Shown: positions 1-37,063, numbered from the stretch's first letter. The stretch: DNA of 64,000 nucleotides from Cololabis saira (GCF_033807715.1 NC_084589.1:54658566-54722565), one strand, 5' to 3'. Numbers and translations: made by a program. Notes: generated by a model not told the origin, from the letters alone.

Positions 1-233
1 TCAGGTAAAGAACTACGACTCAGGTAAAGAACTACGACTCAGGTAAAGAACTACGACTCAGGTAAAGAACTACGAGAACTACGACTCAGGTAAAGAACTA
101 CGAGAACTACGACTCAGGTAAAGAACTACGACTCAGGTAAAGAACTACGACTCAGGTAAAGAACTACGACTCAGGTAAAGAACTACGACTCAGGTAAAGA
201 ACTACGAGAACTACGACTCAGGTACCGGCGCCG
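1..233 (+). repeat. 19-bp minisatellite made of repeated splice-donor copies
   Basis: About 11 tandem copies of a 19-bp unit of the form AACTACGACTCAG|GTAAAG run from the window edge; some copies carry an extra 9 bp. Read as coding DNA, the left part is Asn-Tyr-Asp-Ser plus one base. That is the residue context and phase expected just before the first full PIK3R4 exon at 1556, which needs one preceding G. I infer that the array is the multiplied 3' end and donor of the preceding PIK3R4 exon. The unit is not a multiple of three, so donor choice would shift the frame. Confidence 0.7.
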
Positions 234-242
234 GTTCTACAC

Positions 243-892
243 TAGAGATGCACCGATCAGGATTTTGAGGACCGATCTTTGATCTCCAATTATTAGGCTT
301 TGCTAAAGCTTTAGCGATAGCATCCGCCGCGTGTGAGGAAACTCAGGGTTAGGGGTTGGATGTGACAGTAAATATTCTGGTAAAATTACAGCGTAACGCG
401 GATCCAAGCAGCTAACGACGTTTAAACCCGACGTCTGCTACAACAGAAAGCAGCTGATTAGCAAAGCTTATAAATTCATTACCTTAGGATGTCGTTCTTT
501 ATTTTTCTTGCTGTCGTTTATAGGTTTCTCAGCCTTAGCTGCAGCCAACTTTGGCAAATCAATAAACTCCTTCATGTGAGAAACTTTCAAATGTCTTATC
601 AGCTTCGTTGTGTTGAAATTCTTTAGTAACATTCCTCCTCGGGATTTCTCCTTTGCACCTTGAAAACTGCAAACTTGTTGTCCTTTTCAGACATTGTAAA
701 ACTCCCGAACCAGCGACGCCATTTTCACTGTTCATGTTTTGTAGAGACGGCCACGTCCCCTTAGCAGACCTGGGTCTGAGGGAACGCAGGTTTGTTGTTG
801 TAAACGTTATCGGATCTGCTGCTTTTAACTATTATTTTCCGATCTCCGATAAAACCGATCGGTTGCCGATCGATCGGTGCATCTGTATTCTA
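243..892. mobile_element. Non-autonomous DNA transposon, TAGAGATGCACCGATC-type ends
   Basis: The left end TAGAGATGCACCGATC and the right end GATCGGTGCATCTGTATTCTA are imperfect inverted repeats. The interior has no convincing reading frame, and the 85-codon frame at 653-910 is not coding-like. A left-end fragment of the same family recurs at 51,653. I could not find a clear target-site duplication, so the superfamily is unassigned. Confidence 0.6.
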
Positions 893-944
893 GACTCGCT
901 GCTGTGTTGAGTGTTGTGACGATTCGTTGCTGCGTTGCTGCGTT

Positions 945-26220
<25,276 letters not shown>

Positions 26221-27109
26221 CTAGGCCACACCCCCAACAGACTTTGGACTTTTATGTAAATGAGAAACTTCTGACATCATGTAACTCCTCTTCTCCTCAA
26301 ACCTTGAGCTCAGTATGATTTAAATTCGGCCTCAACGCGACACATTTTTGCACTTTATATACTTTTGAGTTCAGGTGCGACCCAAACGTTTCTGCTTTTC
26401 ATGTAAAGTTTGGCGTCAGATTGTAAATGTGGAGTTTAAGTGTCTGTGAGATGAATAAAAATATATTCAGTTTTGTCCCTAAAGTGTTTGATGTCTGGTT
26501 GACGGTGACTAAGAAGAAGAAGCTAGGAGGCTCTGAAAATAGTCCGGATAGTTCTGCTTCTTTGCAGGAACGTGTGCGCGTCATTCAGAGTAAGAATAAT
26601 AATAATAATAATTAAAGCTGCGAGCAGCGTTGATCGGGCCGTCGCACTCACGGCCACCGCTCCAAGCCGAGGTTATAACACACATGACTCTTAAAACACA
26701 CAAACACAAGAACAGAACACACACAACCATCACGGGAGAGTTTAGTTAAATACGGCCCTTCGTGAAACAACCCTTCTGTTCTACGTTGGCCTGAACCAGG
26801 TGACCGGCGTCAACCCGGTTCATGAAGACGAAGACGTTTGTAGAGTCGAACCTTCACTTTGTCCTGGACGAGTTCTGGTCGAGTTCTGCTAAAGTGAGAA
26901 GAAGATCAACGGCGGACTCTTTTGGACCCCACTTGTGTTACCAATTAAACAATAATTGGTGCGACCCAAACGTTTCTGCTTTTCATGTGAAGTTTGGCAT
27001 CAGATTGTAAATGTGGAGTTTAAGTGTCTGTATGATGAATAAAAATATATTCAGTTTTGTCCCTAAAGTGTTTGATGTCTGGTTGAAGGTGACTAAGAAG
27101 AGTCCTTAC
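26221..27109 (+). other. pik3r4 3' flank/UTR, internally duplicated
   Basis: The segment 26,380-26,520 (GCGACCCAAACGTTTCTGCT onwards) recurs at 26,958-27,098. The block 26,090-26,760 recurs at 48,150-49,130. AATAAAAATATATTCAG occurs in all copies (26,455, 27,040 and 48,855) and could be a poly(A) signal. Family-A repeat sequence (AATTAAAGCTGCGAGCAGCG) starts at 26,612. Confidence 0.65.
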
Positions 27110-29322
27110 AAACACCAGGAAACTGGACCAGGAAACTGGACCATATTACACCAGGAAACTGGACCAGGAAACTGGACCATATTACACCAGGAAACTGGAC
27201 CAGGAAACTGGACCAGGAAACTGGACCACATTACACCAGGAAACTGGACCATATTACACCAGGAAACTGGACCACATTACACCAGGAAACTGGACCACAT
27301 TACACCAGGAAACTGGACCATATTACACCAGGAAACTGGACCACATTACACCAGGAAACTGGACCAGGAAACTGGACCATATTACACCAGGAAACTGGAC
27401 CATATTACACCAGGAAACTGGAACAGGAAACTGAACCATATTACACCAGGAAACTGGACCATATTACACCAGGAACCTGGACCATATTACACCAGGAAAC
27501 TGGACCACATTACACCAGGAAACTGGACCACATTACACCAGGAACCTGGACCACATTACACCAGGAAACTGGACCACATTACACCAGGAAACTGGACTAT
27601 ATTACACCAGGAAACTGGACCATATTACACCAGGAAACTGGACCACATTACACCAGGAAACTGGACCACATTACACCAGGAAACTGGACCACATTACTCC
27701 AGGAAACTGGACCATATTACACCAGGAAACTGGACCATATTACACCAGGAAACTGGACCACATTACTCCAGGAAACTGGACCATATTACACCAGGAAACT
27801 GGACCACATTACACCAGGAAACTGGACCATATTACACCAGGAAACTGGACCATATTACACCAGGAAACTGGACCACATTACACCAGGAACCTGGACCATA
27901 TTACACCAGGAAACTGGACCACATTACACCAGGAAACTGGACCATATTACACCAGGAAACTGGACCACATTACACCAGGAAACTGGACCAGGAAACTGGA
28001 CCATATTACACCAGGAAACTGGACCACATTACACCAGGAAACTGGACCAGGAAACTGGACCATATTACACCAGGAAACTGGACCACATTACACCAGGAAA
28101 CTGGACCAGGAAACTGGACCACATTACACCAGGAAACTGGACCACATTACACCAGGAAACTGGACCAGGAAACTGGACCATATTACACCAGGAAACTGGA
28201 CCACATTACACCAGGAAACTGGACCAGGAAACTGGACCATATTACACCAGGAAACTGGACCACATTACACCAGGAAACTGGACCAGGAAACTGGACCATA
28301 TTACACCAGGAAACTGGACCAGGAAACTGGACCATATTACACCAGGAAACTGGACCACATTACACCAGGAAACTGGACCAGGAAACTGGACCATATTACA
28401 CCAGGAAACTGGACCATATTACACCAGGAAACTGGACCACATTACACCAGGAAACTGGACCAGGAAACTGGACCACATTACACCAGGAAACTGGACCACA
28501 TTACACCAGGAAACTGGACCATATTACACCAGGAAACTGGACCATATTACACCAGGAAACTGGACCACATTACACCAGGAAACTGGACCATGTTACACCA
28601 GGAAACTGAACCATATTACACCAGGAAACTGGACCATATTACACCAGGAAACTGGACCATATTACACCAGGAAACTGGACCACATTACACCAGGAAACTG
28701 GACCACATTACACCAGGAAACTGGACCATGTTACACCAGGAAACTGAACCATATTACACCAGGAAACTGGACCATATTACACCAGGAAACTGGACCATAT
28801 TACACCAGGAAACTGGACCATATTACACCAGGAAACTGGACCACATTACACCAGGAAACTGGACCACATTACACCAGGAAACTGGACTATATTACACCAG
28901 GAAACTGGACCATATTACACCAGGAAACTGGACCACATTACACCAGGAAACTGGACCATATTACACCAGGAAACTGGACCAGGAAACTGGACCACATTAC
29001 ACCAGGAAACTGGACCACATTACACCAGGAAACTGGACCACATTACACCAGGAAACTGGACTATATTACACCAGGAAACTGGACCACATTACACCAGGAA
29101 ACTGGACCACATTACACCAGGAAACTGGACTATATTACACCAGGAAACTGGACCATATTACACCAGGAAACTGGACCACATTACACCAGGAAACTGGACC
29201 ATATTACACCAGGAAACTGGACCAGGAAACTGGACCACATTACACCAGGAAACTGGACCATATTACACCAGGAAACTGGACCATATTACACCAGGAAACT
29301 GGACCATATTACACCAGGAAAA
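27110..29322 (+). repeat. 2.2-kb minisatellite, CACCAGGAAACTGGACCATA
   Basis: Units of about 23 bp (ACCATATTACACCAGGAAAC plus TGG), with a 12-bp GGACCAGGAAACT extension in many copies and CACATT/CATATT variants. The unit contains no stop, so 532- and 296-codon frames run through it. They are of low complexity with no homologous look and are not called genes. Confidence 0.97.
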
Positions 29323-29433
29323 ACGTAGCACCTGTGGCTACAAACGTAGCTACCACCACCAGTGAGGATGTACGAATGAATAATGATCTCTGTAAAGCTC
29401 TGGGAGCCTTGAAGGAGCTAAATAAAACCACAG

Positions 29434-29435
<2 letters not shown>

Positions 29436-29470
<35 letters not shown>
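29436..29470 (+). repeat. (ATT)n microsatellite
   Basis: About 12 ATT units. The following 300 bp contains repeated GCATGCTA/GTTAGC motifs but no gene. Confidence 0.85.
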
Positions 29471-29844
29471 GTTAGCTTAGCCGTAATAAAGCTTGTGATG
29501 TAATAATAGCATTAGCATGCTATAGCTCATATGGTAACATTTAAGTATAACAGTCTTGATGTGACATTAGCATGCTAAAGCAAACTTATACTATAACATA
29601 GCTTTAGCATTGTGAATTAAAAAAAATGTCTTAAATGATAAAATATGAAGGTTTAATATGATTTGTTACAGTGTTAGCTTTAACATGCTAAAACTCATGT
29701 TACTACAGAAGTGTTAGCTCTAATGTTAGCTTTAGCCTCATGTCTCTGGTTGCTGGTTTGTTCGGTTCCTTCTCAGCTGGGCTTTTGTTGAAGAATAATA
29801 ATAAATTAGGTTTTTCTGGAAACTGCTGCCTCCGTCTCCTTCAT

Positions 29845-29997
29845 CTGGACCTGGATCTGGATCTGGATCTGGACCTGGATCTGGACCTGGACCTGGATCT
29901 GGATCTGGATCTGGACCTGGATCTGGATCTGGATCTGGATCTGGATCTGGACCTGGATCTGGATCTGGATCTGGATCTGGATCCAGATCCAGATCCC
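29845..29997 (+). repeat. (CTGGAT)n/(CTGGAC)n hexanucleotide array
   Basis: About 24 hexamer copies ending in a short inverted switch (GGATCCAGATCCAGATCC), so the last copies can fold back on the array. Confidence 0.95.
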
Positions 29998-30344
29998 TGA
30001 ACCCTGAACTCTACATGTTTATGACTAAATACAACCGCTGAGAGACCAATAAACAGCTTCTTGTCGTTGCCATGGTGATGAACTGGTGACAACAGCCTCC
30101 GGTCAGTTTGGTGGAATATTGCCCTGAAATACAAACATTTAAAATAACTAATATTTATACTAAACCAAAATATCAAACCCTGTACCATGCACACATATTA
30201 TGAAGTGAAGCGAAATATATTTCTGTTACTGTCCACCTGGAAGAGCATTATCCGCTTATACCACGGTCACTTACCAAAAAAAAAAAAATATTAAATCAGT
30301 TCTTCATGCTTTAATGTGTTTTCAGTTGAAATCATTAGTTATAT

Positions 30345-30882
30345 AACAATACCTGGAACAATCACTACCTGAGGGTCTGACTAATACCTGGAACAATTAC
30401 TACCGTCCCATAAGAACCTGGTAGTTTTTACCACCTGAGGGTCTGACTAATACCTGGAACAATCACTACCGTCCCATAAGAACCTGGTAGTTTTTACCAT
30501 CTGAGGGTCTGACTAATACCTGGAACAATAACTACCGTCCCATAAGAACCTGGTAGTTTTTAACACCTGAGGGTCTGACTAATACCTGGAACAATCACTA
30601 CCTGAGGGTCTGACTAATACCTGGAACAATAACTACCGTCCCATAAGAACCTGGTAGTTTTTAACACCTGAGGGTCTGACTAATACCTGGAACAATCACT
30701 ACCTGAGGGTCTGACTAATACCTGGAACAATCACTACCTGAGGGTCTGACTAATACCTGGAACAATAACTACCGTCCCATAAGAACCTGGTAGTTTTTAC
30801 CACCTGAGGGTCTGACTAATACCTGGAACAATCACTACCTGAGGGTCTGACTAATACCTGGAACAATCACTACCGTCCCACA
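30345..30882 (+). repeat. Minisatellite CCTGAGGGTCTGACTAATAC
   Basis: Roughly eleven units of two forms: a short one (ACCTGGAACAATCACTACCT plus GAGGGTCTGACTAAT) and a longer one with CGTCCCATAAGAACCTGGTA and GTTTTTACCA. No coding signal. Confidence 0.9.
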
Positions 30883-31339
30883 AGCTCTTTAACAGACACA
30901 GTGTTGATTCTCCAGTAAAAATGACAGACCTGAGATACGACTTAGCAACGGGGGATATGCTAGTCCGCTCAGCTCCGTTCTGCTATGCTACAGTAACGTT
31001 GCCGTGGTTACCACCTGGCAGTTGATCCAGTAATGATATAAGTTATCAGGCAATTTGACCCAACTTGTTTTGTAGGTGTCCATTAACACTTTTAATGGAC
31101 ACCTGCCAGCCAATCAGAATGGAGTATCCACACAGACCGTGGTATAAATATAGATATATGTAGACTACATGCACTTTGTTCCCTCCAGTTCTGCAGCGCA
31201 GCTTGAAAGCCCCGCCCACTGCAGCCGTCGACAGACTTTGGCAAGGAGCACGATGCAGGAATCAGGCGATTTTTGACGCTTTCAGGCCACGTTTCCATAG
31301 TGGGTATTTGCAAAAACGGATATTTCCCCTTCTACGTTT

Positions 31340-31680
31340 AGAACGTGTTTTTGACTCTATAATAACCAACTGTAGCCACCCATGTGCAATAAACCTGTCT
31401 ATAAGTGCAATAACCACTAATACCTCTAATACCTTCAAAGTATTTTTGAAAATATTTTTAAATATTTTTGTAAATATTATCCATTTTTTTGGTGTTTACT
31501 ATTTTTTTCTCTCTTGTACATACTCTTTTTCTACTTTTTATATTGCTCTTTTTATTATTTAACTATTTATTGGTTATTTCTATTTTAAATTTTTTGTATA
31601 AAGCGTGTGTGTGTTTTGGCTGCTGCACGACTGAATTTCTCCTCTGGGAGATCAATAAAGTCTTCTATTCTATTCTAGAA
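31340..31680 (+). mobile_element. LINE 3'-end fragment
   Basis: The T-rich stretch ends GCACGACTGAATTTCTCCTC then GGGAGATCAATAAAGTC(TTCTATTCTA), the 3' UTR and tail style of fish LINEs. Similar tails occur at 59,960-60,140 and 62,270-62,325. Confidence 0.6.
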
Positions 31681-31920
31681 AAATGCCATCATTTCCAGGA
31701 ACCTGCATAAATATCTGTTATGGTGCTATGAGCAGCCAAACCTACAGGGGGCAGTGTAACGAGAAGATAAAGTCATGCTAGCCAATCAGAATCCTGGAAA
31801 AAAACATCAACAAATGACACGAGTAACTTCCAGTTACTTCCAAGATGAACCAGAGTCTTTGGTTTGGAGTGACAGAGAAGTGGAGTTACTTTTAAGTGTG
31901 ACGTTAGAATATAAAACAGG

Positions 31921-32139
31921 TGTGTTATTTGTCTTAATATAAATGTATATATAAGACAAGGCGTGTAGCTGGTCTCAACATAACGTTTATTCCCAGACCG
32001 ATATAAAAACCGACTGCCGCTGTCATGGCAACAACAAACACTCACTTCCAGCTGGCGCTCTGCTGACGCTACTGCGCATGTGCTAAGAACCTAGGGCATG
32101 CTGGTAATGGAGATCCTGCATAGAAATCCATACAACACA
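31921..32139 (-). repeat. 3' LTR of the Ty3/gypsy element
   Basis: 219 bp, TG...CA boundaries on the plus strand (TGTGTTATTT ... ATACAACACA). By eye identical to the other LTR. Confidence 0.95.
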
Positions 32140-32510
32140 TCTTTCCCCCTAAATAAGAAATGTCATTTAAAGAAAAACCACACTATACTAAAGTGCATTT
32201 CAAGAACTTTTCTCAGTAAGAATTCTAACTGATTAATACTCTCTCCAAGGAAAATAATACATTAAATTAAATAAATTAATTAATAAATTAATACATTAAA
32301 TTACATGCAAACAGCGTAAACAGAATCATGTATCATCAACATTGTCTTTGCACCTTTTCTTTTTTTTTTTTTTTTTTTTAAACTCACAAACTTAAACTGT
32401 TGACTCAAATAATTGATAGGTAAGATAAACAGAATAAACAGTAAAATCCACGACACATTCTCAGCAGGTCGTAAGAGAAAAACAGTCCGTTTGCAAAAAT
32501 CCATTCATAT

Positions 32511-35500
32511 TTAGCAACTCCCAATCAGTCTCTTAGGTGGCTGAATAAGTCTCTTAGGTCTCAACTGTCTTGCAACAGCTGGCGTTGCGGGCATTGCTTT
32601 TGGACCAGCGGCAGCATGGTCAGGACCACTGTTAGCTGGCTCTGCGGAGTCAGTTGTGTCCTGTTGAACAGTCTCTTGAACCGTTTCGTTGTCAGTCAGC
32701 TGAGGCTGTAGTTGAAGATCCGTGCGGTTTCTCCTCAGAGACAGTCCACTCTCCGTCTGGACCCTGTAGGAGCGTGGAGCAACTTCCTCCTCCACCTGTC
32801 CTTGTTGTCTCCAAGTGCCCGTAGAGATGTCCCTGAGACGCACCATGTCCCCTGGCTTCAGCATAGGCAGATGTTTTGCTGTCCGGTCGTGCAACCGTTT
32901 TTGTTTCACTTTTTGTTCCTCCTTGTCTTTCCTGACCTTGTGTGCACCTCTGGGCGTCAGCAAGTCCTCATTCACCGGCAGGTTGGAGCGTATGCGCCTA
33001 CCCATCAGCATTTGTGCTGGTGAAAGCCCGTTCTGCAGAGGTGTACTCCGGTAGATCAGTAAGCTCTTTTGAAAGTCACTTCTGTCCTCTGATTTCTTCA
33101 TTAAGTTTTTGACTATTTTCACAGAGCTTTCTGCCAGGCCATTAGACCTTGGATAGGTTGGACTGGAGGTAGAGTGTTTGAACCCCCATTCTTTGGCAAA
33201 GGTGGCGAACTCACAGCTAGAAAACTGAACACCATTGTCCGAAAACAGTTCACATGGGACCCCGTGCCTGGCGAAGACCGTCTTGAGGTAGTTGATGACT
33301 GCTTTAGATGTGGTCGACTGTAGTGCTCCAACTTCAGGATAGTTTGAGAAGTAGTCAGTGACCACTATGTAACTCTTTCCGTCACAGTCAAATAAGTCAG
33401 CTCCTACTTTATAGTATGGTCTGTGGGGCACCGGGTGAGGCATTAGCGGCTCAGCTTGTTGTTTCGGCCTGTAGGTGCGGCAAAGTTCACATGACGCTGT
33501 TATCTGGCTGATGTCGAGATTGATTCTTGGCCAGTACATGACTTCCCTTGCTCTGCGTTTACACTTGACTTCTCCGAGGTGACCTTCATGTATCTTTTGG
33601 AGCATTTGTTTGCGTAGTGAGGATGGAATGACATATTTGCTCCCCTTTAATACAATGTCGTCCACCACAGTGAGCTCTGCCCTGTGATTCCAGTAGTCTT
33701 GTACTTTCAATGGGCAGTCTCTTTTGTTTTCAGGCCATCCTTTTTGTATTGTCACCTTGAGTTGCTTCATTGTTTCATCTGCAGTGGTCTCTCTCCGTAT
33801 TTGTTCTGTTTTGTCCGGAGACACCGGTAGAGATGTGATGATCATGTCCACATACGCTTGGATTTCAGTGGTTTTCTCACTGTCTGCACTTTCGCCCTTA
33901 TCCACTGCTCTAGACAAGGTGTCAGCGGTGTACATGTATTTTCCTTGCGTGTATGTCATGTGCACGTCATATTTCTGCAGCCTGATCAACATGCGCTGTA
34001 TCCTAACAGGACAGTCATTCAGCGGTTTGGCCATTATGGACACGAGAGGCTTGTGGTCAGTTTCCACTTCAAAAGCTTGACCATAGACGTATTGGTGGAA
34101 ACGCTCACATGCATAGAGGCTCGCTAAAAGTTCCTTTTCTATTTGAGCGTACCTGGTCTCAGCACTCGTCAAGGCCCTGGACGCATAGGCGACTGGCAGC
34201 CACTGCTTGTCATGCTGCTGCAGCAGCACTGCTCCCAGGCCGTACTGTGATGCATCCGCCGAGATCCTAGAAGTCTTCTCTGGATCGTAGAACTTTAGCA
34301 CTGGCTCACTTATCAGAATCTCTTTCAGTTTCAGGAAGCATTGCTCCTGTTCATGGGACCAGATCCACTCGTTCTTTTCTACGAGAAGGCTTCTGAGTGG
34401 TGCTGACTGTGTCGACAGCTGTGGTACAAATTTGGCGAGATAGGTGACCATTCCCATGAATCGTCTGACTTCCTCCTTGTTCTTGGGTCTTTCCATGTTG
34501 TTGATTGCTGAAGTTTTTCTCGGGTCAGGCTTGACCCCCTCTTCGCTGACAACATCTCCCAAGAAGGTAAGTGATTTCACTCCGAACTCGCATTTGTCTT
34601 TATTGAGTCTTAGATTCACTTCTCTAGTCTTGTCTAGCACTTGTCTCAGTCTTTCGTCGTGCTCTTGTCTTGTAGATCCCCATACGATGATGTCATCCAT
34701 CATAGTGTCTACTCCAGGTATGTGTTCAAATATCATGTGTATGGTCTTGTGGTAGACTTCAGGCGCTGACAAGATGCCATACGGCAGACGAAGAAATCTG
34801 TACCTGCCCTCAGGTGTGTTGAATGTGCACAGTCTCGAACTCTGCTCATCTAGTCTCATTTGCCAGAAACCTGACGAAGCATCGAGTTTGCTAAACCATT
34901 TAGCTCCAGCAAACTGTGCCATGATTTCCTCTCTGGTTGGTAGCTTGAAATGTTCTCTTTTTATTGCCTTATTAAGGTTCCTTGGGTCCAGGCAAACTCT
35001 CAGGGCGCCTGTTTTCTTTTGGACTATCACCAGCGAACTGACCCAGTCAGAGGGCTCATCAATTTTCCTGATGACCTCTAGTTTCTCCATGCGCGCCAGT
35101 TCATCTTTTAGTTTCTCCCGTAGTGCAAATGGAACTTTCCTGCAGGGATGCACAACAGGAGGGACACTTTCATCCACATGTAATTTGTGTTTTCCAGGTA
35201 AACATCCCAGTCCTTCAAAACAGTCTTTATACTCTTCCATGAGTGAATGTTGATCCTTTGCAGTCTCGGATGATGTCACTACAAACACTCTTTTGACTAG
35301 ATTGAGCTTTTCACTTGCACTGAGCCCGAGGATTGGTTGAACTTTCTTATCCACGATCAGTAATTGTGCTTTTATCTGCCGACCTTTGTGCTTGAAGGTT
35401 GCTATGCAGCCGCCCTTAACAGGAACGCTTTCTCCAGTGTATCCTGTCACTTTTGTTTTTATTGGACGTATTTTGCTCTTCACAGTCAGTGTTTTGTAGT

Positions 35501-36419
35501 CCTCAATAGACAGCAGGTTTGCCTGGGCTCCAGTATCAATTTTGAACGGAATAACTGTCTTATTCAGTTCAATTGGCACAATCCATTCAGCTTTTTCAGA
35601 GTGACTAACCTCATTAACCTGCACAACATCGACAATGAATTCATCATCTTCTTCTTCATCATCATCCTCTTCAACTGTGTGAACTTTCTTTCTTGAAGAT
35701 GCTTTGCAACATTTTGCATAATGATTGCTTTTTCCACAGTTGTTGCAGGATTTGCCAAATGCAGGACATGACTTTGGCTTGTGCTTGCCTCCACATTTAC
35801 CACATGTGAACTCTTTCTCATTTTGTTTGGTAAATGTTTTTGTTTTCCTCTGCTCTTTATGCACTGAATGCACTGCTGTTTCACCTCTCCGCAGCTCTTT
35901 TGCTTGTGCACGGGTGGTCTCTGCTGCTCTACACATGCTGACACATTTATCTAGTGTAAGTCCATTTTCTCTGAGCAGTCTTTCTCTGAGTGCGTTATCC
36001 ACTGTTCCACAGACAATCCTGTCCCTCACTAGTGAATCTCTCAGATTTTCAAATTCACATGTCTTGCTGAGTGTGTGTAGCTCTGCTAAGTATTGATCAA
36101 AAGGTTCTCCTTGCTTTTGGTCATGGGTGAAAAACTTGTACCTCTCAAAAGTCACATTCTGCTTTGGCACAAAATACTCTTCAAACTGCTTCATTAGTGC
36201 TGCCACAGTCAGATTATCATCATTCAGCTGAAAGCTATTATATATGTCCAATGCATCTTCTCCAATTACATGCAAAAGGATGTTAGCTTTCAGTTTTTCA
36301 TCATCACCCCCTGCTCCACTTGCTGCCAAATATATATTGAATCTCTGCTTAAAACGTTTCCAGTTATCAGCAAGATTACCAGTCAACTGCATACAAGTGG
36401 GCGGACTTAGCCTATCCAT
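32511..36419 (-). CDS. Gag-Pol polyprotein of Ty3/gypsy element
   Basis: One uninterrupted frame of about 1,302 codons from ATG at 36,419 (MDRLSPPTCMQLTGNLADNW). The frame is open upstream to about 36,578 but has no earlier ATG. Approximate order from this ATG: Gag (1-200), two zinc knuckles (CGKCGGKHKPKSC and CNNCGKSNHYAKC, about 206-238), aspartic protease (IDTGAQANLLS, about 295), reverse transcriptase with an MMDD catalytic motif, RNase H, HHCC integrase finger (HEGHLGEVKC...CELC), DDE integrase core (GADLFDCDGK, FSDNGVQF, NGLAES) and a Pro-rich tail. Gag and Pol are fused with no frameshift or stop visible, suggesting an intact, possibly recently active copy. Confidence 0.95.
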   Translation of the reverse strand: MDRLSPPTCMQLTGNLADNWKRFKQRFNIYLAASGAGGDDEKLKANILLHVIGEDALDIYNSFQLNDDNLTVAALMKQFEEYFVPKQNVTFERYKFFTHDQKQGEPFDQYLAELHTLSKTCEFENLRDSLVRDRIVCGTVDNALRERLLRENGLTLDKCVSMCRAAETTRAQAKELRRGETAVHSVHKEQRKTKTFTKQNEKEFTCGKCGGKHKPKSCPAFGKSCNNCGKSNHYAKCCKASSRKKVHTVEEDDDEEEDDEFIVDVVQVNEVSHSEKAEWIVPIELNKTVIPFKIDTGAQANLLSIEDYKTLTVKSKIRPIKTKVTGYTGESVPVKGGCIATFKHKGRQIKAQLLIVDKKVQPILGLSASEKLNLVKRVFVVTSSETAKDQHSLMEEYKDCFEGLGCLPGKHKLHVDESVPPVVHPCRKVPFALREKLKDELARMEKLEVIRKIDEPSDWVSSLVIVQKKTGALRVCLDPRNLNKAIKREHFKLPTREEIMAQFAGAKWFSKLDASSGFWQMRLDEQSSRLCTFNTPEGRYRFLRLPYGILSAPEVYHKTIHMIFEHIPGVDTMMDDIIVWGSTRQEHDERLRQVLDKTREVNLRLNKDKCEFGVKSLTFLGDVVSEEGVKPDPRKTSAINNMERPKNKEEVRRFMGMVTYLAKFVPQLSTQSAPLRSLLVEKNEWIWSHEQEQCFLKLKEILISEPVLKFYDPEKTSRISADASQYGLGAVLLQQHDKQWLPVAYASRALTSAETRYAQIEKELLASLYACERFHQYVYGQAFEVETDHKPLVSIMAKPLNDCPVRIQRMLIRLQKYDVHMTYTQGKYMYTADTLSRAVDKGESADSEKTTEIQAYVDMIITSLPVSPDKTEQIRRETTADETMKQLKVTIQKGWPENKRDCPLKVQDYWNHRAELTVVDDIVLKGSKYVIPSSLRKQMLQKIHEGHLGEVKCKRRAREVMYWPRINLDISQITASCELCRTYRPKQQAEPLMPHPVPHRPYYKVGADLFDCDGKSYIVVTDYFSNYPEVGALQSTTSKAVINYLKTVFARHGVPCELFSDNGVQFSSCEFATFAKEWGFKHSTSSPTYPRSNGLAESSVKIVKNLMKKSEDRSDFQKSLLIYRSTPLQNGLSPAQMLMGRRIRSNLPVNEDLLTPRGAHKVRKDKEEQKVKQKRLHDRTAKHLPMLKPGDMVRLRDISTGTWRQQGQVEEEVAPRSYRVQTESGLSLRRNRTDLQLQPQLTDNETVQETVQQDTTDSAEPANSGPDHAAAGPKAMPATPAVARQLRPKRLIQPPKRLIGSC

Positions 36420-36697
36420 GACAGAACGACGGGGTAGTGGGGCTTCCTCAGCTTTTTCTGGTTGCTGGTTGTCCTCCAATTTGGGCTCCAGATCCTCTTT
36501 TACTTGTTCGATCTGTCCCTCTTCTCCCGTTTCACTGTCACCGTCGGTTGCAGCCAGCGTAGCCGTTGCTGTGTCTGTTTAACTCACGTCGAGACCGGCA
36601 ACTTTTTTTTTTTCTTTTTTTAAACTTACTCCTCTTCCGTGGCTCTCTCGCGGTAAAAACTTCTTCTTATAATTACCCGCGGCCCATTCTGACACCA

Positions 36698-36916
36698 TGT
36701 GTTATTTGTCTTAATATAAATGTATATATAAGACAAGGCGTGTAGCTGGTCTCAACATAACGTTTATTCCCAGACCGATATAAAAACCGACTGCCGCTGT
36801 CATGGCAACAACAAACACTCACTTCCAGCTGGCGCTCTGCTGACGCTACTGCGCATGTGCTAAGAACCTAGGGCATGCTGGTAATGGAGATCCTGCATAG
36901 AAATCCATACAACACA
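36698..36916 (-). repeat. 5' LTR of the Ty3/gypsy element
   Basis: 219 bp, same sequence as the 3' LTR by eye. In element orientation it starts TGTGTTGTATGG and ends AATAACACA, directly followed by the primer-binding site. Confidence 0.95.
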
Positions 36917-37063
36917 ACAGGTAAAATACAAGAAAATATTGGACCAACCCCTGGAAAGCAGACGTGGTCGGGGTCCAGGCAGGAAACGGAGACGGGCCGG
37001 GGCTCGTCCGGGACCAACCTCTGGAAAGAAGACGTGGTCGGGTGCGTCTCCAGTTTTGCTTGT

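Larger units (their letters stand above)
31921..36916 (-). mobile_element. Full-length Ty3/gypsy LTR retrotransposon
   Basis: Two 219-bp LTRs (31,921-32,139 and 36,698-36,916) bound one gag-pol frame on the minus strand. The 5-bp ACAGG is duplicated outside both ends (31,916-31,920 and 36,917-36,921). In element orientation the 5' LTR is directly followed by TGGTGTCAGAATGGG, a TGG-starting primer-binding site. A purine tract, AGGGGGAAAGA, directly precedes the 3' LTR. There is no envelope gene. Domain order PR-RT-RNaseH-IN places it in Ty3/gypsy. Confidence 0.96.

Noticed and set aside
653..910. 85-codon frame
   Set aside because: Lies within a non-autonomous transposon and extends into its terminal repeat.
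27011..29480. Very long open frames (532 and 296 codons)
   Set aside because: Produced by a stop-free tandem repeat; low complexity and no recognisable domain.
35564..35944. 126-codon frame within the retroelement
   Set aside because: Overlaps the gag-pol frame in another phase on the same strand; no independent support.
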